From contig NZ_QLIQ01000005.1 of assembly GCF_003428165.1 (NCBI RefSeq), positions 45,615 to 109,614 of the forward strand: a stretch of 64,000 bases of DNA, written 5' to 3'. A program made the position numbers and the translations under genes. Positions 35,170-44,541 of the stretch are shown one piece after another. Source of the DNA: Cysteiniphilum litorale. GTDB taxonomy: Bacteria; Pseudomonadota; Gammaproteobacteria; Francisellales; Francisellaceae. How positions within the stretch are numbered: position 1 is the first letter of the stretch; every line of letters starts with the position of its first letter. The notes under the pieces are model-generated. The model was not told the DNA's origin, did no database searches, and saw nothing but the letters and a program-made list of their open reading frames with translations.

Positions 35170-36289
35170 GGCAATGCTGAAATTTTTTGCGCAACACCCT
35201 AGAATCAAAATTCTTTGTGTTTTTCTTGGTAGTGCAACGGCAATTATTATTGGGATATCTGTCTTTTCAAACAGCTCTAAAACCTATTTGTCATCATCTA
35301 TCGATAATGAGATTGCACCAAATCAGCCAAATAACCTACATAAAGGCGCATATGACAAACTGATTCAACAGCAAAATAAAGAAGATATTTCTCAGGCAAA
35401 ACAATCTCAAGATAGTTATATAGAAAATATTTTTAGTACGAACGGGCAAGATGATCATCAACAAGCATCTAAAAGTGAGGATCCTAAGTCATTTTATCAG
35501 CAGCAAGCAAATGAGAAGGATAAAAATAGTCTATCCTCAATAGCATCTCAGGGACAAGAGTGGTCAAATAGTGATAATTCATCATCTTTACAGGCAGAGC
35601 AAAATAATTTTCAGCAGTTAATTAATGTATGGAATAAAGTGCCTACCATGCAGCAAGTGATTATTAATAACGGTGATAACACAGCAACTGATGCATCAAC
35701 TGCGCAAAATGGTTCCGTATTGTTAAAAGCCGGTGATATTTTATTTGCCGTCTTAAACACAGCGCTTAATAGTGATCAGGCGAATACTCCGGTATTAGCG
35801 ACGATAGTCGTTGGCAACTATAAAGGTGCAAAATTATTGGGTAATTTTGAGCGTCAAGAAGACAAACTGGTGGTTAAATTCACACGGATGTCGATTCCTA
35901 GTGACAGTAGTAGTATGGCAATCAACGCTTATGCGATTGATCAAAATACAGCACAAAGTGCCATGGCAACAAGTGTTAACCATCACTATTTGTTGCGCTA
36001 TGGAAGTTTGTTTTCGGCTGCATTTTTACAAGGGTTCGGAACTTATTTTTCAAATGGACAAAATAGTGCCTGCCCGCCAAATGCAACAATCTGCATTAAC
36101 ACACAAAAAAACACACAAAAAGCAGAAGTGACCACCCAAAATGCCGCCTATGCGGGCTTAGGTCAGATTGGTAGTGCATTGAGTAATGCAATGGCACAAC
36201 AGTTTAATATGCCGCCGACAGTAAAGCTCGCGCAGGGTTCTGCTATTGGCATTTTAATTATGGATGATGTTCGTCCGGGGAAAGTGTAA
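35162..36289 (+). CDS. dotG: Dot/Icm core-channel protein DotG (IcmE), short form
   Basis: VirB10/TrbI-like protein linking inner and outer membranes, 375 residues. It has one N-terminal transmembrane helix (about 15-35), a Gln/Ser/Asn-rich linker (about 40-160) and the conserved C-terminal domain. That domain contains VLLKAGDILFAVLNTALNSD, RLPVS-like strands and YGSLFSAAFLQGFGTYF, the antenna region. Legionella DotG is over 1000 residues because of a long pentapeptide-like repeat region; that region is absent here. ATG 35162, preceded by GGGGA, overlaps the dotH stop and is chosen over an upstream alternative. Confidence 0.93.
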   Translation: MLKAMLKFFAQHPRIKILCVFLGSATAIIIGISVFSNSSKTYLSSSIDNEIAPNQPNNLHKGAYDKLIQQQNKEDISQAKQSQDSYIENIFSTNGQDDHQQASKSEDPKSFYQQQANEKDKNSLSSIASQGQEWSNSDNSSSLQAEQNNFQQLINVWNKVPTMQQVIINNGDNTATDASTAQNGSVLLKAGDILFAVLNTALNSDQANTPVLATIVVGNYKGAKLLGNFERQEDKLVVKFTRMSIPSDSSSMAINAYAIDQNTAQSAMATSVNHHYLLRYGSLFSAAFLQGFGTYFSNGQNSACPPNATICINTQKNTQKAEVTTQNAAYAGLGQIGSALSNAMAQQFNMPPTVKLAQGSAIGILIMDDVRPGKV

Positions 36290-36332
36290 TCACTGATTAC
36301 ACAGATGCAAAAATTATTTGGAGATTAATACT

Positions 36333-37088
36333 ATGCAAGAGGATGTTTTTAAAAGTCAAAATGATCAAAATGAGCATGGAGAAAATTCATTGACTCAAGA
36401 TGCGTCATATTCATCAAAAACGCTATCAACCAAACCACAACGGTTTAAATTTGAGAAAATACATATTGCTTATGCAGTCACTGGCATTGCGATGATTTTT
36501 GGTGCTTATTTATTACTTAGTCCGCTTTTTTCGTCAACACATCCTAGTCAAAAAGATCTATCGAGTAATCAAGTGCCTGATCAGCAGTGGCAACAAATCG
36601 ACTCACCTAGCTTACCTGTTAGTGGCAATAATTATCCTGCCTATAGACCACAGCCATTAAATCAAAAGCATGAAACTGTGACAGAGGGACAGTTGCAGTC
36701 ATTAGTCACGATGCAGCAGCAAACACAAAAAGAGTTAAAATCAAGCTATTTAATTTTGGCACAACATATTAAATCAATAGAAGCTGACCTTGGCACACTA
36801 AAAGAAGGTATAGCGAAAATGACACAAAATAGTGATGCAATGCAAAAAGCTCAAACCGCACTAGGCAATATTGAAAACCAATTGCAAGCGATGAGTGCAG
36901 CGAGAATGGCGAGTATCGATAAACTTAATTTAACGGCGATTGTTGATGGGATTGCTTGGCTTGAGGATCAAAATGGCTATACGCGTACAGTTGTCAAAAA
37001 TACTGAGATTCCAGGTTATGGCAAAGTGCTAAAGATAGATAGTACTCATAATAAAGTCTTTATGTCATCTGGTTATGTATTTTCATAA
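36333..37088 (+). CDS. dotF: Dot/Icm inner-membrane protein DotF (IcmG)
   Basis: Single-pass protein of 251 residues: polar cytoplasmic N-terminus, one transmembrane helix (about 46-66), periplasmic coiled coil (about 110-180) and small C-terminal domain (VDGIAWLEDQNGYTRTVV). This is the layout of DotF/IcmG. Position after dotG matches the icmE-icmG order. GGAGAT precedes the ATG at 36333, so that start is preferred over the upstream TTG. DotF links the inner-membrane complex with the DotC/D/H core and has been reported to contact substrates. Confidence 0.85.
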   Translation: MQEDVFKSQNDQNEHGENSLTQDASYSSKTLSTKPQRFKFEKIHIAYAVTGIAMIFGAYLLLSPLFSSTHPSQKDLSSNQVPDQQWQQIDSPSLPVSGNNYPAYRPQPLNQKHETVTEGQLQSLVTMQQQTQKELKSSYLILAQHIKSIEADLGTLKEGIAKMTQNSDAMQKAQTALGNIENQLQAMSAARMASIDKLNLTAIVDGIAWLEDQNGYTRTVVKNTEIPGYGKVLKIDSTHNKVFMSSGYVFS

Positions 37089-37106
37089 GCACATTGGAGT
37101 ATGGTT

Positions 37107-40097
37107 ATGTTAAATCGCTTGTATCAAGGTGTTGAAGAATGTTTTGCTTGGCTTGATAAGTACAGTAAAAAGTCTTTAGCAAGCTACTGCGAACTAGAAA
37201 GCGCTGATGATGAACATACGCTGATCACTCAGGATGGCTCATTACTTTCAGTCATTGACTTCTCAGGTGTGAATAAATTAATTTCGGATCTTGAGTTCAA
37301 GGAGCTGTCAGGTCATTTGCAACAAGCGCTAACACCACTGTTACAAAGACAAGGGCATATTGTTAAATGTTTATACCGATATGATCCAAGCGATATTGGT
37401 GAGCAAATCGATAGGCTCCAACAATCAAGCATCCATACTGCAAAACGCCTTGATATTCCATTGTCAGATTATTTTACTAAAACTAAAGAACATCTTTCTC
37501 AGCAATGTAATTTTGAGCAGGTTTATTTGTGCATATGGACGACTTCAGCAATCATAGACAGTGCACAAAAAAAACGTGCATTCACGCATAAAGCCAAATC
37601 CATCAAAGATTTAGAACTGAAGCTTTCTGCTAAATCACAGCAGTTTTTAAATGTCCTGCCTGAGATAAGACTGGCGCATCAATCAGTGATGTCACTGATC
37701 ATCAATGCATTAAAAGTAATGCAAATTAGTATGAAACTACTGACAGTAGATCGCATACTATCGATCATCAAATGGCAGATAACACCAAATCATCAGCAAA
37801 AAACTTGGCAAGCTTTATTGCCAGGTGAAGCACACTATTTTGATACGAATAGCGATGAAAATTATTTGCTTTGGCCAAGTTTTTCACAGCAGCTTTTCAC
37901 CGAAGATGGTATGAATATGTCAGTATCTGAAGCCTCTTTTGGAGAATACTGCTATGCCCCAGTTACTATTGAGTTATTTCCAAAAGACATAAAACCATTT
38001 TTCAATTTATTTAGAGCTCTGGTTGAAAGTAATATTCCTTGGCAAATGAGCTACAGTATGTCACATAATGGCATTAATGTTAGTAAAACAAAGTCAATTT
38101 TAGCGCAGTTTCTAAAGTTTTGCTCACATGAAAATCGCCTGATTTGTGATGCCCATAGATTATTAAAAGTTTTAGAAGAAAAAAGTGATGTCCCTGTTAT
38201 TAAGCTGTCCGTTAGTTTGGTTACTTGGGCAGCTAAGAATGATCTTGATCGACTTATGCAACAAAAGTCAATGCTGATCAAAGCAGTGCAAAGCTGGGGT
38301 GGAGCACAAGTATGCGATAAATTTGGTGACCCAACAAAAACAGTGTGTTCAACTTTATTGGCGCTTGATAAACAGCATGTTCCGGGCGTTGTTGGTTGTC
38401 CATTAAGTGATGCGGTTAAATTGATGCCGTTATTTAGACCCGCTTGTTCATGGGACTCAGGATCCACTATTTTTAGGACACCAGATGGCAAAACATGGCC
38501 ATACCAAAGTGGTTCTTCTTTACAGGTCAGTTGGGTTGAACTTGTGTATGCACGCTCTGGTGCAGGAAAATCAGTGTTATTAAATAAACTGAACCTTGGT
38601 GTATGTTTAAGGGCTGGGTTAGATGAACTTCCGTATATTTCAATCCTAGATATCGGCGAATCATCCTTTGGATTAATCCATCTTTTACAGCAACGTAGCA
38701 ATAATGCTCAGGGTATAGCTCTTGCTCAAAGTTATCGATTTCACCTGTCTACTGAAGATGCAATCAATCCATTTGATAGCTATTTAGGTTCAAGAACACC
38801 AAACATTATGCATCGACATTTTCTAGTGAATTTCATATCTATTTTAATGTTAGAAAATATTACGCACAGCCTACCTGATGGGATGAGTGCGATGATCACA
38901 ATGGTGATTGATATTGTATATCGCAATGCCAGTGATGAACATCAACCAAAGCTTTATTTAGATGGTATTGTCACCGAAATTGATGAATTTTTACAGCTTC
39001 ATACTGACCATGCTATTGCATCCAATATAAGTAGTTGGTGGGATGTAGTCGATTATTTATTTATACATAATGAAATATCACTGGCACAATTGGCACAACG
39101 CTATGCCTCGCCGCTATTAGTTGATATGGTATCAGCAGTCCATCACCCATCAATTGTAGATTTGTACGAAAAACTTACCTTAAGCAATGGTGAAAGTTAT
39201 ATTGAGTATTTTTGTCGCAATATTGCCAGTTGTATCCGTAATTACCCAGGTGTCAATGTGGTCACTAAGTTGTCGGTCACCTCACGTGTGACAGCATTTG
39301 ATCTATCATCAGTGGTAACAACAGGTAGCGCCAGTGATGAGAAGAAATCAGCTATTGCTTATATGCTAGTAAGACACGCAACATCAAATCAATTTTATTT
39401 AAAGCTAAGTGACTTAAATGGATTACCTGATAATTACAAGCACTATCACACCCAGAAAATTAAATCGATGATCAATCTTCCTAAACGTATTGTTTTTGAC
39501 GAATTTCATCGCACATCGAATTGTTGGCCAATTCGCCAACAAGTAATCAAAGATATGCGTGAAGGCAGAAAGCAAAATGTGCAAGTTGTTCTAGCATCTC
39601 AGGCATTAGCTGATTTTGACCCAGTAATCCTAGAGTTTGCAACTTCTATTTTTATTTTAAGTGGGGGCAATCATAGTGCTCTGAATCAAACAGTCAAAAC
39701 GTTTGGACTGAATGAGACGGAGCGCTATGCTTTGCAGCACTATGTTCATGGTCCTAGTGCCACAGGAATGACCTTTTTGTCACAGTTCCATACCAAGTCT
39801 GGGATCAATACACAGTTATTAAACTTAAGTTTAAGCGCCTATGAACTATGGGCTTTTACTACAACTGCTGAGGATATCTATCTTCGCGATCAACTTTTTG
39901 AGCACTTATCAGTAAATGAAGCGCTTTTGCAGTTATCACAAGCCTTTCCAACAGGCACAGCCAAACGTTATTTTGAAATACAGGCGCAGATTTATCCGAA
40001 TAAAAGCATTTCGTTTTTATCAAATGCCTTTATAAAAAAAATGTTGATGCAAATATCTGGTATCACTGAAATTAACCTTGATGATGTGGAGTGTTAA
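37107..40097 (+). CDS. dotO: Dot/Icm VirB4-like ATPase DotO (IcmB)
   Basis: Largest ATPase of the system, 996 residues (Legionella about 1009). Walker A is ARSGAGKS (about 485-492), Walker B lies in IVFDEFHRTS, and a further conserved block is QNVQVVLASQALADFDP. DotO forms the hexamer below the inner-membrane pore, on which DotB docks. ATG 37107 is preferred over 37101 because GGAG at 37096-37099 then has a seven-base spacer. icmW starts directly after the stop codon. Confidence 0.95.
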   Translation: MLNRLYQGVEECFAWLDKYSKKSLASYCELESADDEHTLITQDGSLLSVIDFSGVNKLISDLEFKELSGHLQQALTPLLQRQGHIVKCLYRYDPSDIGEQIDRLQQSSIHTAKRLDIPLSDYFTKTKEHLSQQCNFEQVYLCIWTTSAIIDSAQKKRAFTHKAKSIKDLELKLSAKSQQFLNVLPEIRLAHQSVMSLIINALKVMQISMKLLTVDRILSIIKWQITPNHQQKTWQALLPGEAHYFDTNSDENYLLWPSFSQQLFTEDGMNMSVSEASFGEYCYAPVTIELFPKDIKPFFNLFRALVESNIPWQMSYSMSHNGINVSKTKSILAQFLKFCSHENRLICDAHRLLKVLEEKSDVPVIKLSVSLVTWAAKNDLDRLMQQKSMLIKAVQSWGGAQVCDKFGDPTKTVCSTLLALDKQHVPGVVGCPLSDAVKLMPLFRPACSWDSGSTIFRTPDGKTWPYQSGSSLQVSWVELVYARSGAGKSVLLNKLNLGVCLRAGLDELPYISILDIGESSFGLIHLLQQRSNNAQGIALAQSYRFHLSTEDAINPFDSYLGSRTPNIMHRHFLVNFISILMLENITHSLPDGMSAMITMVIDIVYRNASDEHQPKLYLDGIVTEIDEFLQLHTDHAIASNISSWWDVVDYLFIHNEISLAQLAQRYASPLLVDMVSAVHHPSIVDLYEKLTLSNGESYIEYFCRNIASCIRNYPGVNVVTKLSVTSRVTAFDLSSVVTTGSASDEKKSAIAYMLVRHATSNQFYLKLSDLNGLPDNYKHYHTQKIKSMINLPKRIVFDEFHRTSNCWPIRQQVIKDMREGRKQNVQVVLASQALADFDPVILEFATSIFILSGGNHSALNQTVKTFGLNETERYALQHYVHGPSATGMTFLSQFHTKSGINTQLLNLSLSAYELWAFTTTAEDIYLRDQLFEHLSVNEALLQLSQAFPTGTAKRYFEIQAQIYPNKSISFLSNAFIKKMLMQISGITEINLDDVEC

Positions 40098-40544
40098 ATG
40101 TCTTTACACGATGAAATAAACAGCTATTGGACATCATTCTCAAATGCTTATATCAATGATTTATTAGATGCTTTTGAGCAAATTGAAATCGACGATAATG
40201 ATTTTAGTTTCGATGACGGGGATTATCATGAGCTTGAGATTTTTTTTGAGCAAAGCTATATCTGGCCAGTAACTAAAGAGAACGTCATTAGAATTATTGA
40301 AGTGGCTAATATGTTACCAACAAAAATACTAATGTACTACATGCAGCATTTAGCAGAGGAAAATGCCGAGATGTTTAATGAGTTTTACACAATCATAAAT
40401 GGTGAATCCAATAATGATTTTCAGTATTTGCTTAAGCGATGCATCTCTTTTGAAAAATGTCAGATTATTACCAAAATTATGTGTTATGAGCGTCTGCATA
40501 TCTTAGAAAAAGTATTAACTCGCACAATGGATGAAGTGTCATGA
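40098..40544 (+). CDS. icmW: T4BSS adaptor IcmW
   Basis: Acidic helical protein of 148 residues (IcmW is about 151). The C-terminal block FQYLLKRCISFEKCQII, then KIMCYERLHILEKVL, aligns well in pattern with the end of Legionella IcmW (FFLKRN..FERL.....F.QYRL..VLRAL). The start HDEINSYWTSF resembles its N-terminus too. IcmW pairs with IcmS to bind a class of effectors and bring them to DotL. It abuts dotO and overlaps dotI by four bases. In Legionella icmW is far from icmB, so this order is rearranged. Confidence 0.82.
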   Translation: MSLHDEINSYWTSFSNAYINDLLDAFEQIEIDDNDFSFDDGDYHELEIFFEQSYIWPVTKENVIRIIEVANMLPTKILMYYMQHLAEENAEMFNEFYTIINGESNNDFQYLLKRCISFEKCQIITKIMCYERLHILEKVLTRTMDEVS

Positions 40545-41167
40545 AGCAAGATAATTTAAAACTCGTCATGCAAAATGCTTCATTCTATCGCGAGAATTTC
40601 AGATTGCTGATAAAAGTCATTATCGTTAGCGGTTTGTTTAATGTATTTTTATTGCTGGCATGTTGGTATTGCTACCATAGTAAACAAGAAAAGTTTCTAG
40701 CAGTTAATGACCATGGCGTGATCAAACAAATCATGCTAGCTGAGACACCAAGCATCAATAATCAGATGGTCATTAACTGGGTTAGCCAAAACATTGTAAA
40801 AGTTTATGCGTTAGATTTTCTAAATTATCGGCATGAGCTAAGTGGAGTTGAGCCACTTTTTACCAGTGATGGTTGGCGTAGTTTCAATAGCGCATTTACA
40901 AATACTTTAACGCAGATAAAAAATAAGAAAATTGTGGTTAGCGCGACACTAAATGATGTCCCAGTAGTCACGGCTGAAGGCTATCTATCTGGCATTCGTA
41001 GTTGGAAAATACAAGTCCCTTTACTGATAAGTTACTCCAAAGGGGATGAAGTACAAAACATTCAAGTAATACTACAAGTTACTCTTGAACAGCAAAAAGT
41101 CAAAGATGCTAATCAAAGTTTATTTGGCATCGCACAAATTATTCAAAGCAGTAACTTAACATTTTAA
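40541..41167 (+). CDS. dotI: Dot/Icm inner-membrane protein DotI (IcmL)
   Basis: VirB8-like protein of 208 residues with one N-terminal transmembrane helix (about 24-45) and a periplasmic NTF2-like domain. Landmarks are YALDFLNYRHEL, FTSDGWRSFN and a VTAEG/WKIQVP segment, all typical of DotI/IcmL. In Legionella DotI forms a complex with its smaller partner DotJ; no DotJ gene is seen in this window. The start overlaps icmW, so the two are coupled. Confidence 0.92.
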   Translation: MKQDNLKLVMQNASFYRENFRLLIKVIIVSGLFNVFLLLACWYCYHSKQEKFLAVNDHGVIKQIMLAETPSINNQMVINWVSQNIVKVYALDFLNYRHELSGVEPLFTSDGWRSFNSAFTNTLTQIKNKKIVVSATLNDVPVVTAEGYLSGIRSWKIQVPLLISYSKGDEVQNIQVILQVTLEQQKVKDANQSLFGIAQIIQSSNLTF

Positions 41168-41188
41168 TCGCGCGTAGAAGGAAGTCTG

Positions 41189-41626
41189 ATGTTTAAGAAA
41201 AAACAACGTTTAAAACGCATGAGAAAGCTGCTGATGGTTGATGTACTGAAGTTGCAAAGCAAGGCAATTATCAGTCTTTTTAAAAACTTATTTTCAGTGC
41301 CAACATCGCAGTCAAATATTTGTTATGACGATCTGAAAAGTCTAGATATTAATGATGACAAGCTTATATTGATCACCACAAAATTGAGACTGATATACAA
41401 AGGATGTTTACTGGTTACCGCAGTGATATTTACGTATTGTCTGTGGTTACTATGGAGTAAGTTGTATTGGCTTTCGCTATTAGCATTCGCAGCGACTATT
41501 TTAAGTTTAGCTCAAGCATTTAAACATCATTTTTGGTTGTATCAAATTAAACAAAAGCGTTTTGGATGCGGCTTTAAAGACTGGTTGTTAGGCTTTACAC
41601 ATCAAAGGGAGAAAAAGAATGATTAG
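41189..41626 (+). CDS. icmV: Dot/Icm inner-membrane protein IcmV
   Basis: Protein of 145 residues with a basic N-terminus, two transmembrane helices (about 73-92 and 95-112) and the C-terminal block FKHHFWLYQIKQKRFGCGFKDW. That block fits IcmV (F..H.W..Q...R..GC.F..W). IcmV lies beside dotA here, near the Legionella arrangement where icmV and dotA are divergent neighbours. It overlaps dotA by eight bases. AGAAGGAAG precedes the ATG. The exact role in secretion is not known. Confidence 0.75.
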   Translation: MFKKKQRLKRMRKLLMVDVLKLQSKAIISLFKNLFSVPTSQSNICYDDLKSLDINDDKLILITTKLRLIYKGCLLVTAVIFTYCLWLLWSKLYWLSLLAFAATILSLAQAFKHHFWLYQIKQKRFGCGFKDWLLGFTHQREKKND

Positions 41627-44363
41627 CTTTGCGCAATCAACAAATGATGCTTCATGGAAGGTACTCAATGAAATTTTTGGCATTGATGGACCGGCTAGTT
41701 CAATTAATGATACAACGCACACAGCTTTTAAAGCGATTATTTATCACTTTAACCTTGGGCTTTTGAGTGTGGTCATATTTATTTATGCTTATATAGTGAT
41801 TATTGGCACCATAAACACGGCAAGAGATGGTACATTTCTAGGGAAAAATTGGGACTCTTATTGGATTCCTATTCGTAGTGTTTTTGGCAGTATGGCGGCA
41901 ATTCCGGTTAAGTCTGGCTTTTGCTTTGCGCAGTATCTGGTATTTATGGCGTTGTCGACAGGGATCTATTTTGCCGACTATGTCTGGCAATCAGTTAATA
42001 ATGATATCGCACACAAACATTTACCCCCTGTGATCAGCTCAGATATATCCTCTGGTATAAAGGATGATATTGGCACCTTTATGTTGGCAAACTTCGCGGA
42101 AAATATGATCCAGCAAAGTCAGAATTTATGTACACCAGCATCAGGTTATGTTAGATGTAACATGCCAATTAATGCAGAGGCTACCCCCGCTAATATCATT
42201 AATATTGCTGATTCGATTTTTGCAAGTTCAGTGAATGATTTTGCATCTTGGTCACCATTTTTAAATCAGGGTATGAATAAATGGTCGTTTTTAGATGGGG
42301 ATCATTATCAGCAGGTAAAAATTACAGATGTGATTTACAATGGACTATTTGATGTTTATCCGCCGATTAGACAACAAAGTGATTTTACTGATGCGATTAA
42401 CCAATATGCTAATGACGCCACTGATTTGACAACAATTGTTGATTACTCGCAAAATCCGCAAAGTATCAACCTAAACTCACAGGCTTTAATTAAACTCTCT
42501 GACAATATTATTAATGGGCTTGAAAAGAAAATAAAGCAAAGTAACCAACAACAGAGTGATGATAAGGTTGATACGACAAAAGGCTGGTGGAATGCAGATC
42601 AGCAATACCTTAATCTAGACAAAAGTTTTTCAAATAACCTTGAAAAGTTTTATAAAAACTTTAAAGTTTTTGATCAGTTGCAGCAAAGCAATGCAAACTC
42701 AATGATAGATATTAATCTAGATAAGGTCAAAATAAAATATCATCTAAACAACATTAGCACAACGGATCTTATGAGAGGCAATTACAAGGTAGGATTAGCA
42801 AATAAGGCAAGTCTTCACGAGAGTAATTGGTTAACATTAACCAAAGAGGATAGTCAGAACAAAAGTCTAAACAAATTAGGCTTTGATATGCGTAAAATTG
42901 AAGACACTTTGACAAAAGCGTTTCAAGGGAATGATAGATACTGTATATCCTTGGGACAAAAATTAATAGCGAGTGATAGTATTACTTCTTGTACGCAGCT
43001 GGTAAATAATATTGTGCCGATGAATATGTCCTTTCAACAAGGTAGATTTTTATTTCTAATCAGTAATTTATTAAGTGCAGATGAGAAAAGTAGTCAACCA
43101 TCCTCTGAAAAAGATCAGCTAATTGCAACAGATACCTTGAAAATATTAACTTTCTTAAAAAATAATCAAGTCAGTTTTTTGCCAACGACTAATATCGAGC
43201 GAGATATCTCCTCACCAGCCTCGCAGTTTATCTCAACAATGCTAGCAAAAATGTCCGTTAATGATGATATTGATCAAAATGGCATCATGGCGCAAATTTA
43301 TAATATCGGTAGCTCTGTGAATTCCAAAGGAACTAATGTGGTAGAGAATCATTTCTCGATGATGCAACAAATTCAAGGGGTGGGGCTAGCAATTATAAAA
43401 ACAACCATATCAAGCTTATTTAGTATTTATAATGCATTTGATGGTAAGGTGTATGATTATAGGTCATGGATTGCGGTCGCATATAGCGGTGTATCAGCAT
43501 TAGCAATAGGTTTAAGCGCTACACCGCTTACAGATATTGGCTCAACAACAGCTGCTCTTGGCATTGGTGGGATTCAAATAGGATTTGGCTCATTAATGCT
43601 TAAGATTATGAGTTCTTTTATCTGGTTACCTATTGTATTCTTTGTACTTATCACCCTTTTTGGTATTGGGGTATTATTTGCTTTAATTATTCCATTGGCA
43701 CCATTTATTTTGTTTTGGGCGGGTAAAATTGCTTGGCTTCTGCTGGTCATTGAAGCATTGATTGCAGCACCAATTGTTGCCCTGGGTATTGTTTACCCTC
43801 AAGGACATGAAGTCTTTGGTAAAGCAGAAACAGGCATTCAAATTATGTTGAATATTGTATTGCGCCCAGTGTTAATGATCGTCGGCTTATTAGCAGGCAT
43901 TGTCTTAACCTATGTTGTTATTAGTTTTTCGGCAACAGGCTTTCATTCTATTATGACTGAAATTAGTAGTATCTTTGAGGGTAGCTCAGTTTATGTCAAC
44001 GGTACGTTTAGTTTGTTGTGTGTATTTCTGTATGCAAGCTTTATAGCCATCGCTTTTAATAAATGCTTTTCGTTAATTTATTTGCTACCGGATAAAGTAA
44101 TGCAATGGGTCGGGCATAATGCCAGTGAAAGGGCAGGTGTCGAAGACTTACAAGAGATGAAATCAAATGTGTCACAAAATGCGTCAGGTTTGGCGCAATC
44201 AGGCACACAAGCTGAAGAAAAGGCCAATCAGGCACAAACACAGTACACAGAGTCTGTCTCTTCAGGTATGCAGAGCTTTACCTCAGCACGATCTCCTTAT
44301 AAGTTCGGACAGTCGAAGAAAGCGAGTGAAGGAGAAACAGGGGCAGATGTGGGCAGCGAATAA
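41619..44363 (+). CDS. dotA: Dot/Icm polytopic membrane protein DotA
   Basis: Polytopic inner-membrane protein of 914 residues (Legionella 1048). Hydrophobic helices at the start (about 47-70 and 100-120) bracket a periplasmic region of several hundred residues containing cysteine pairs. Five or more helices follow between about 590 and 830, one with PIVFFVLITLFGIGVLFAL. The C-terminal ~90 residues are Gln/Ser-rich and cytoplasmic. GGGAGAAAAAG precedes the ATG. Last T4BSS gene of block 2; a small open frame begins inside its 3' end. Confidence 0.93.
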   Translation: MISFAQSTNDASWKVLNEIFGIDGPASSINDTTHTAFKAIIYHFNLGLLSVVIFIYAYIVIIGTINTARDGTFLGKNWDSYWIPIRSVFGSMAAIPVKSGFCFAQYLVFMALSTGIYFADYVWQSVNNDIAHKHLPPVISSDISSGIKDDIGTFMLANFAENMIQQSQNLCTPASGYVRCNMPINAEATPANIINIADSIFASSVNDFASWSPFLNQGMNKWSFLDGDHYQQVKITDVIYNGLFDVYPPIRQQSDFTDAINQYANDATDLTTIVDYSQNPQSINLNSQALIKLSDNIINGLEKKIKQSNQQQSDDKVDTTKGWWNADQQYLNLDKSFSNNLEKFYKNFKVFDQLQQSNANSMIDINLDKVKIKYHLNNISTTDLMRGNYKVGLANKASLHESNWLTLTKEDSQNKSLNKLGFDMRKIEDTLTKAFQGNDRYCISLGQKLIASDSITSCTQLVNNIVPMNMSFQQGRFLFLISNLLSADEKSSQPSSEKDQLIATDTLKILTFLKNNQVSFLPTTNIERDISSPASQFISTMLAKMSVNDDIDQNGIMAQIYNIGSSVNSKGTNVVENHFSMMQQIQGVGLAIIKTTISSLFSIYNAFDGKVYDYRSWIAVAYSGVSALAIGLSATPLTDIGSTTAALGIGGIQIGFGSLMLKIMSSFIWLPIVFFVLITLFGIGVLFALIIPLAPFILFWAGKIAWLLLVIEALIAAPIVALGIVYPQGHEVFGKAETGIQIMLNIVLRPVLMIVGLLAGIVLTYVVISFSATGFHSIMTEISSIFEGSSVYVNGTFSLLCVFLYASFIAIAFNKCFSLIYLLPDKVMQWVGHNASERAGVEDLQEMKSNVSQNASGLAQSGTQAEEKANQAQTQYTESVSSGMQSFTSARSPYKFGQSKKASEGETGADVGSE

Positions 44364-44541
44364 TTTAGATAAAGTTACAGGAATTTTAGGTGATAGATAT
44401 ACTACGGATGCTCAGCAAAATATCAGTGTAAAGCTGCGCGATAAATTCAAAGACACAGATACTGAAAAATGGTTAGTGATGGGTATAACTTTAGGTAGTC
44501 AGGTCATATCAATGCAAGCATATAAGGAGACTAAATGTTAA
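44347..44541 (+). CDS. Small protein downstream of dotA, unknown
   Basis: Frame of 64 codons starting inside the last codons of dotA and ending inside the start of the next gene, an arrangement typical of genuine coupled genes. The protein is polar with a short moderately hydrophobic C-terminal stretch (WLVMGITLGSQVISM). I recognise no family. It is not one of the missing small Dot/Icm proteins that I can identify. The frame extends further upstream inside dotA, but that part is a shadow of dotA. Confidence 0.4.
   Translation: MWAANNLDKVTGILGDRYTTDAQQNISVKLRDKFKDTDTEKWLVMGITLGSQVISMQAYKETKC

Noticed and set aside
38051..38701. 216-codon minus-strand frame inside dotO
   Set aside because: It is antisense to the Walker A region of dotO, a clear ATPase gene; shadow frame.
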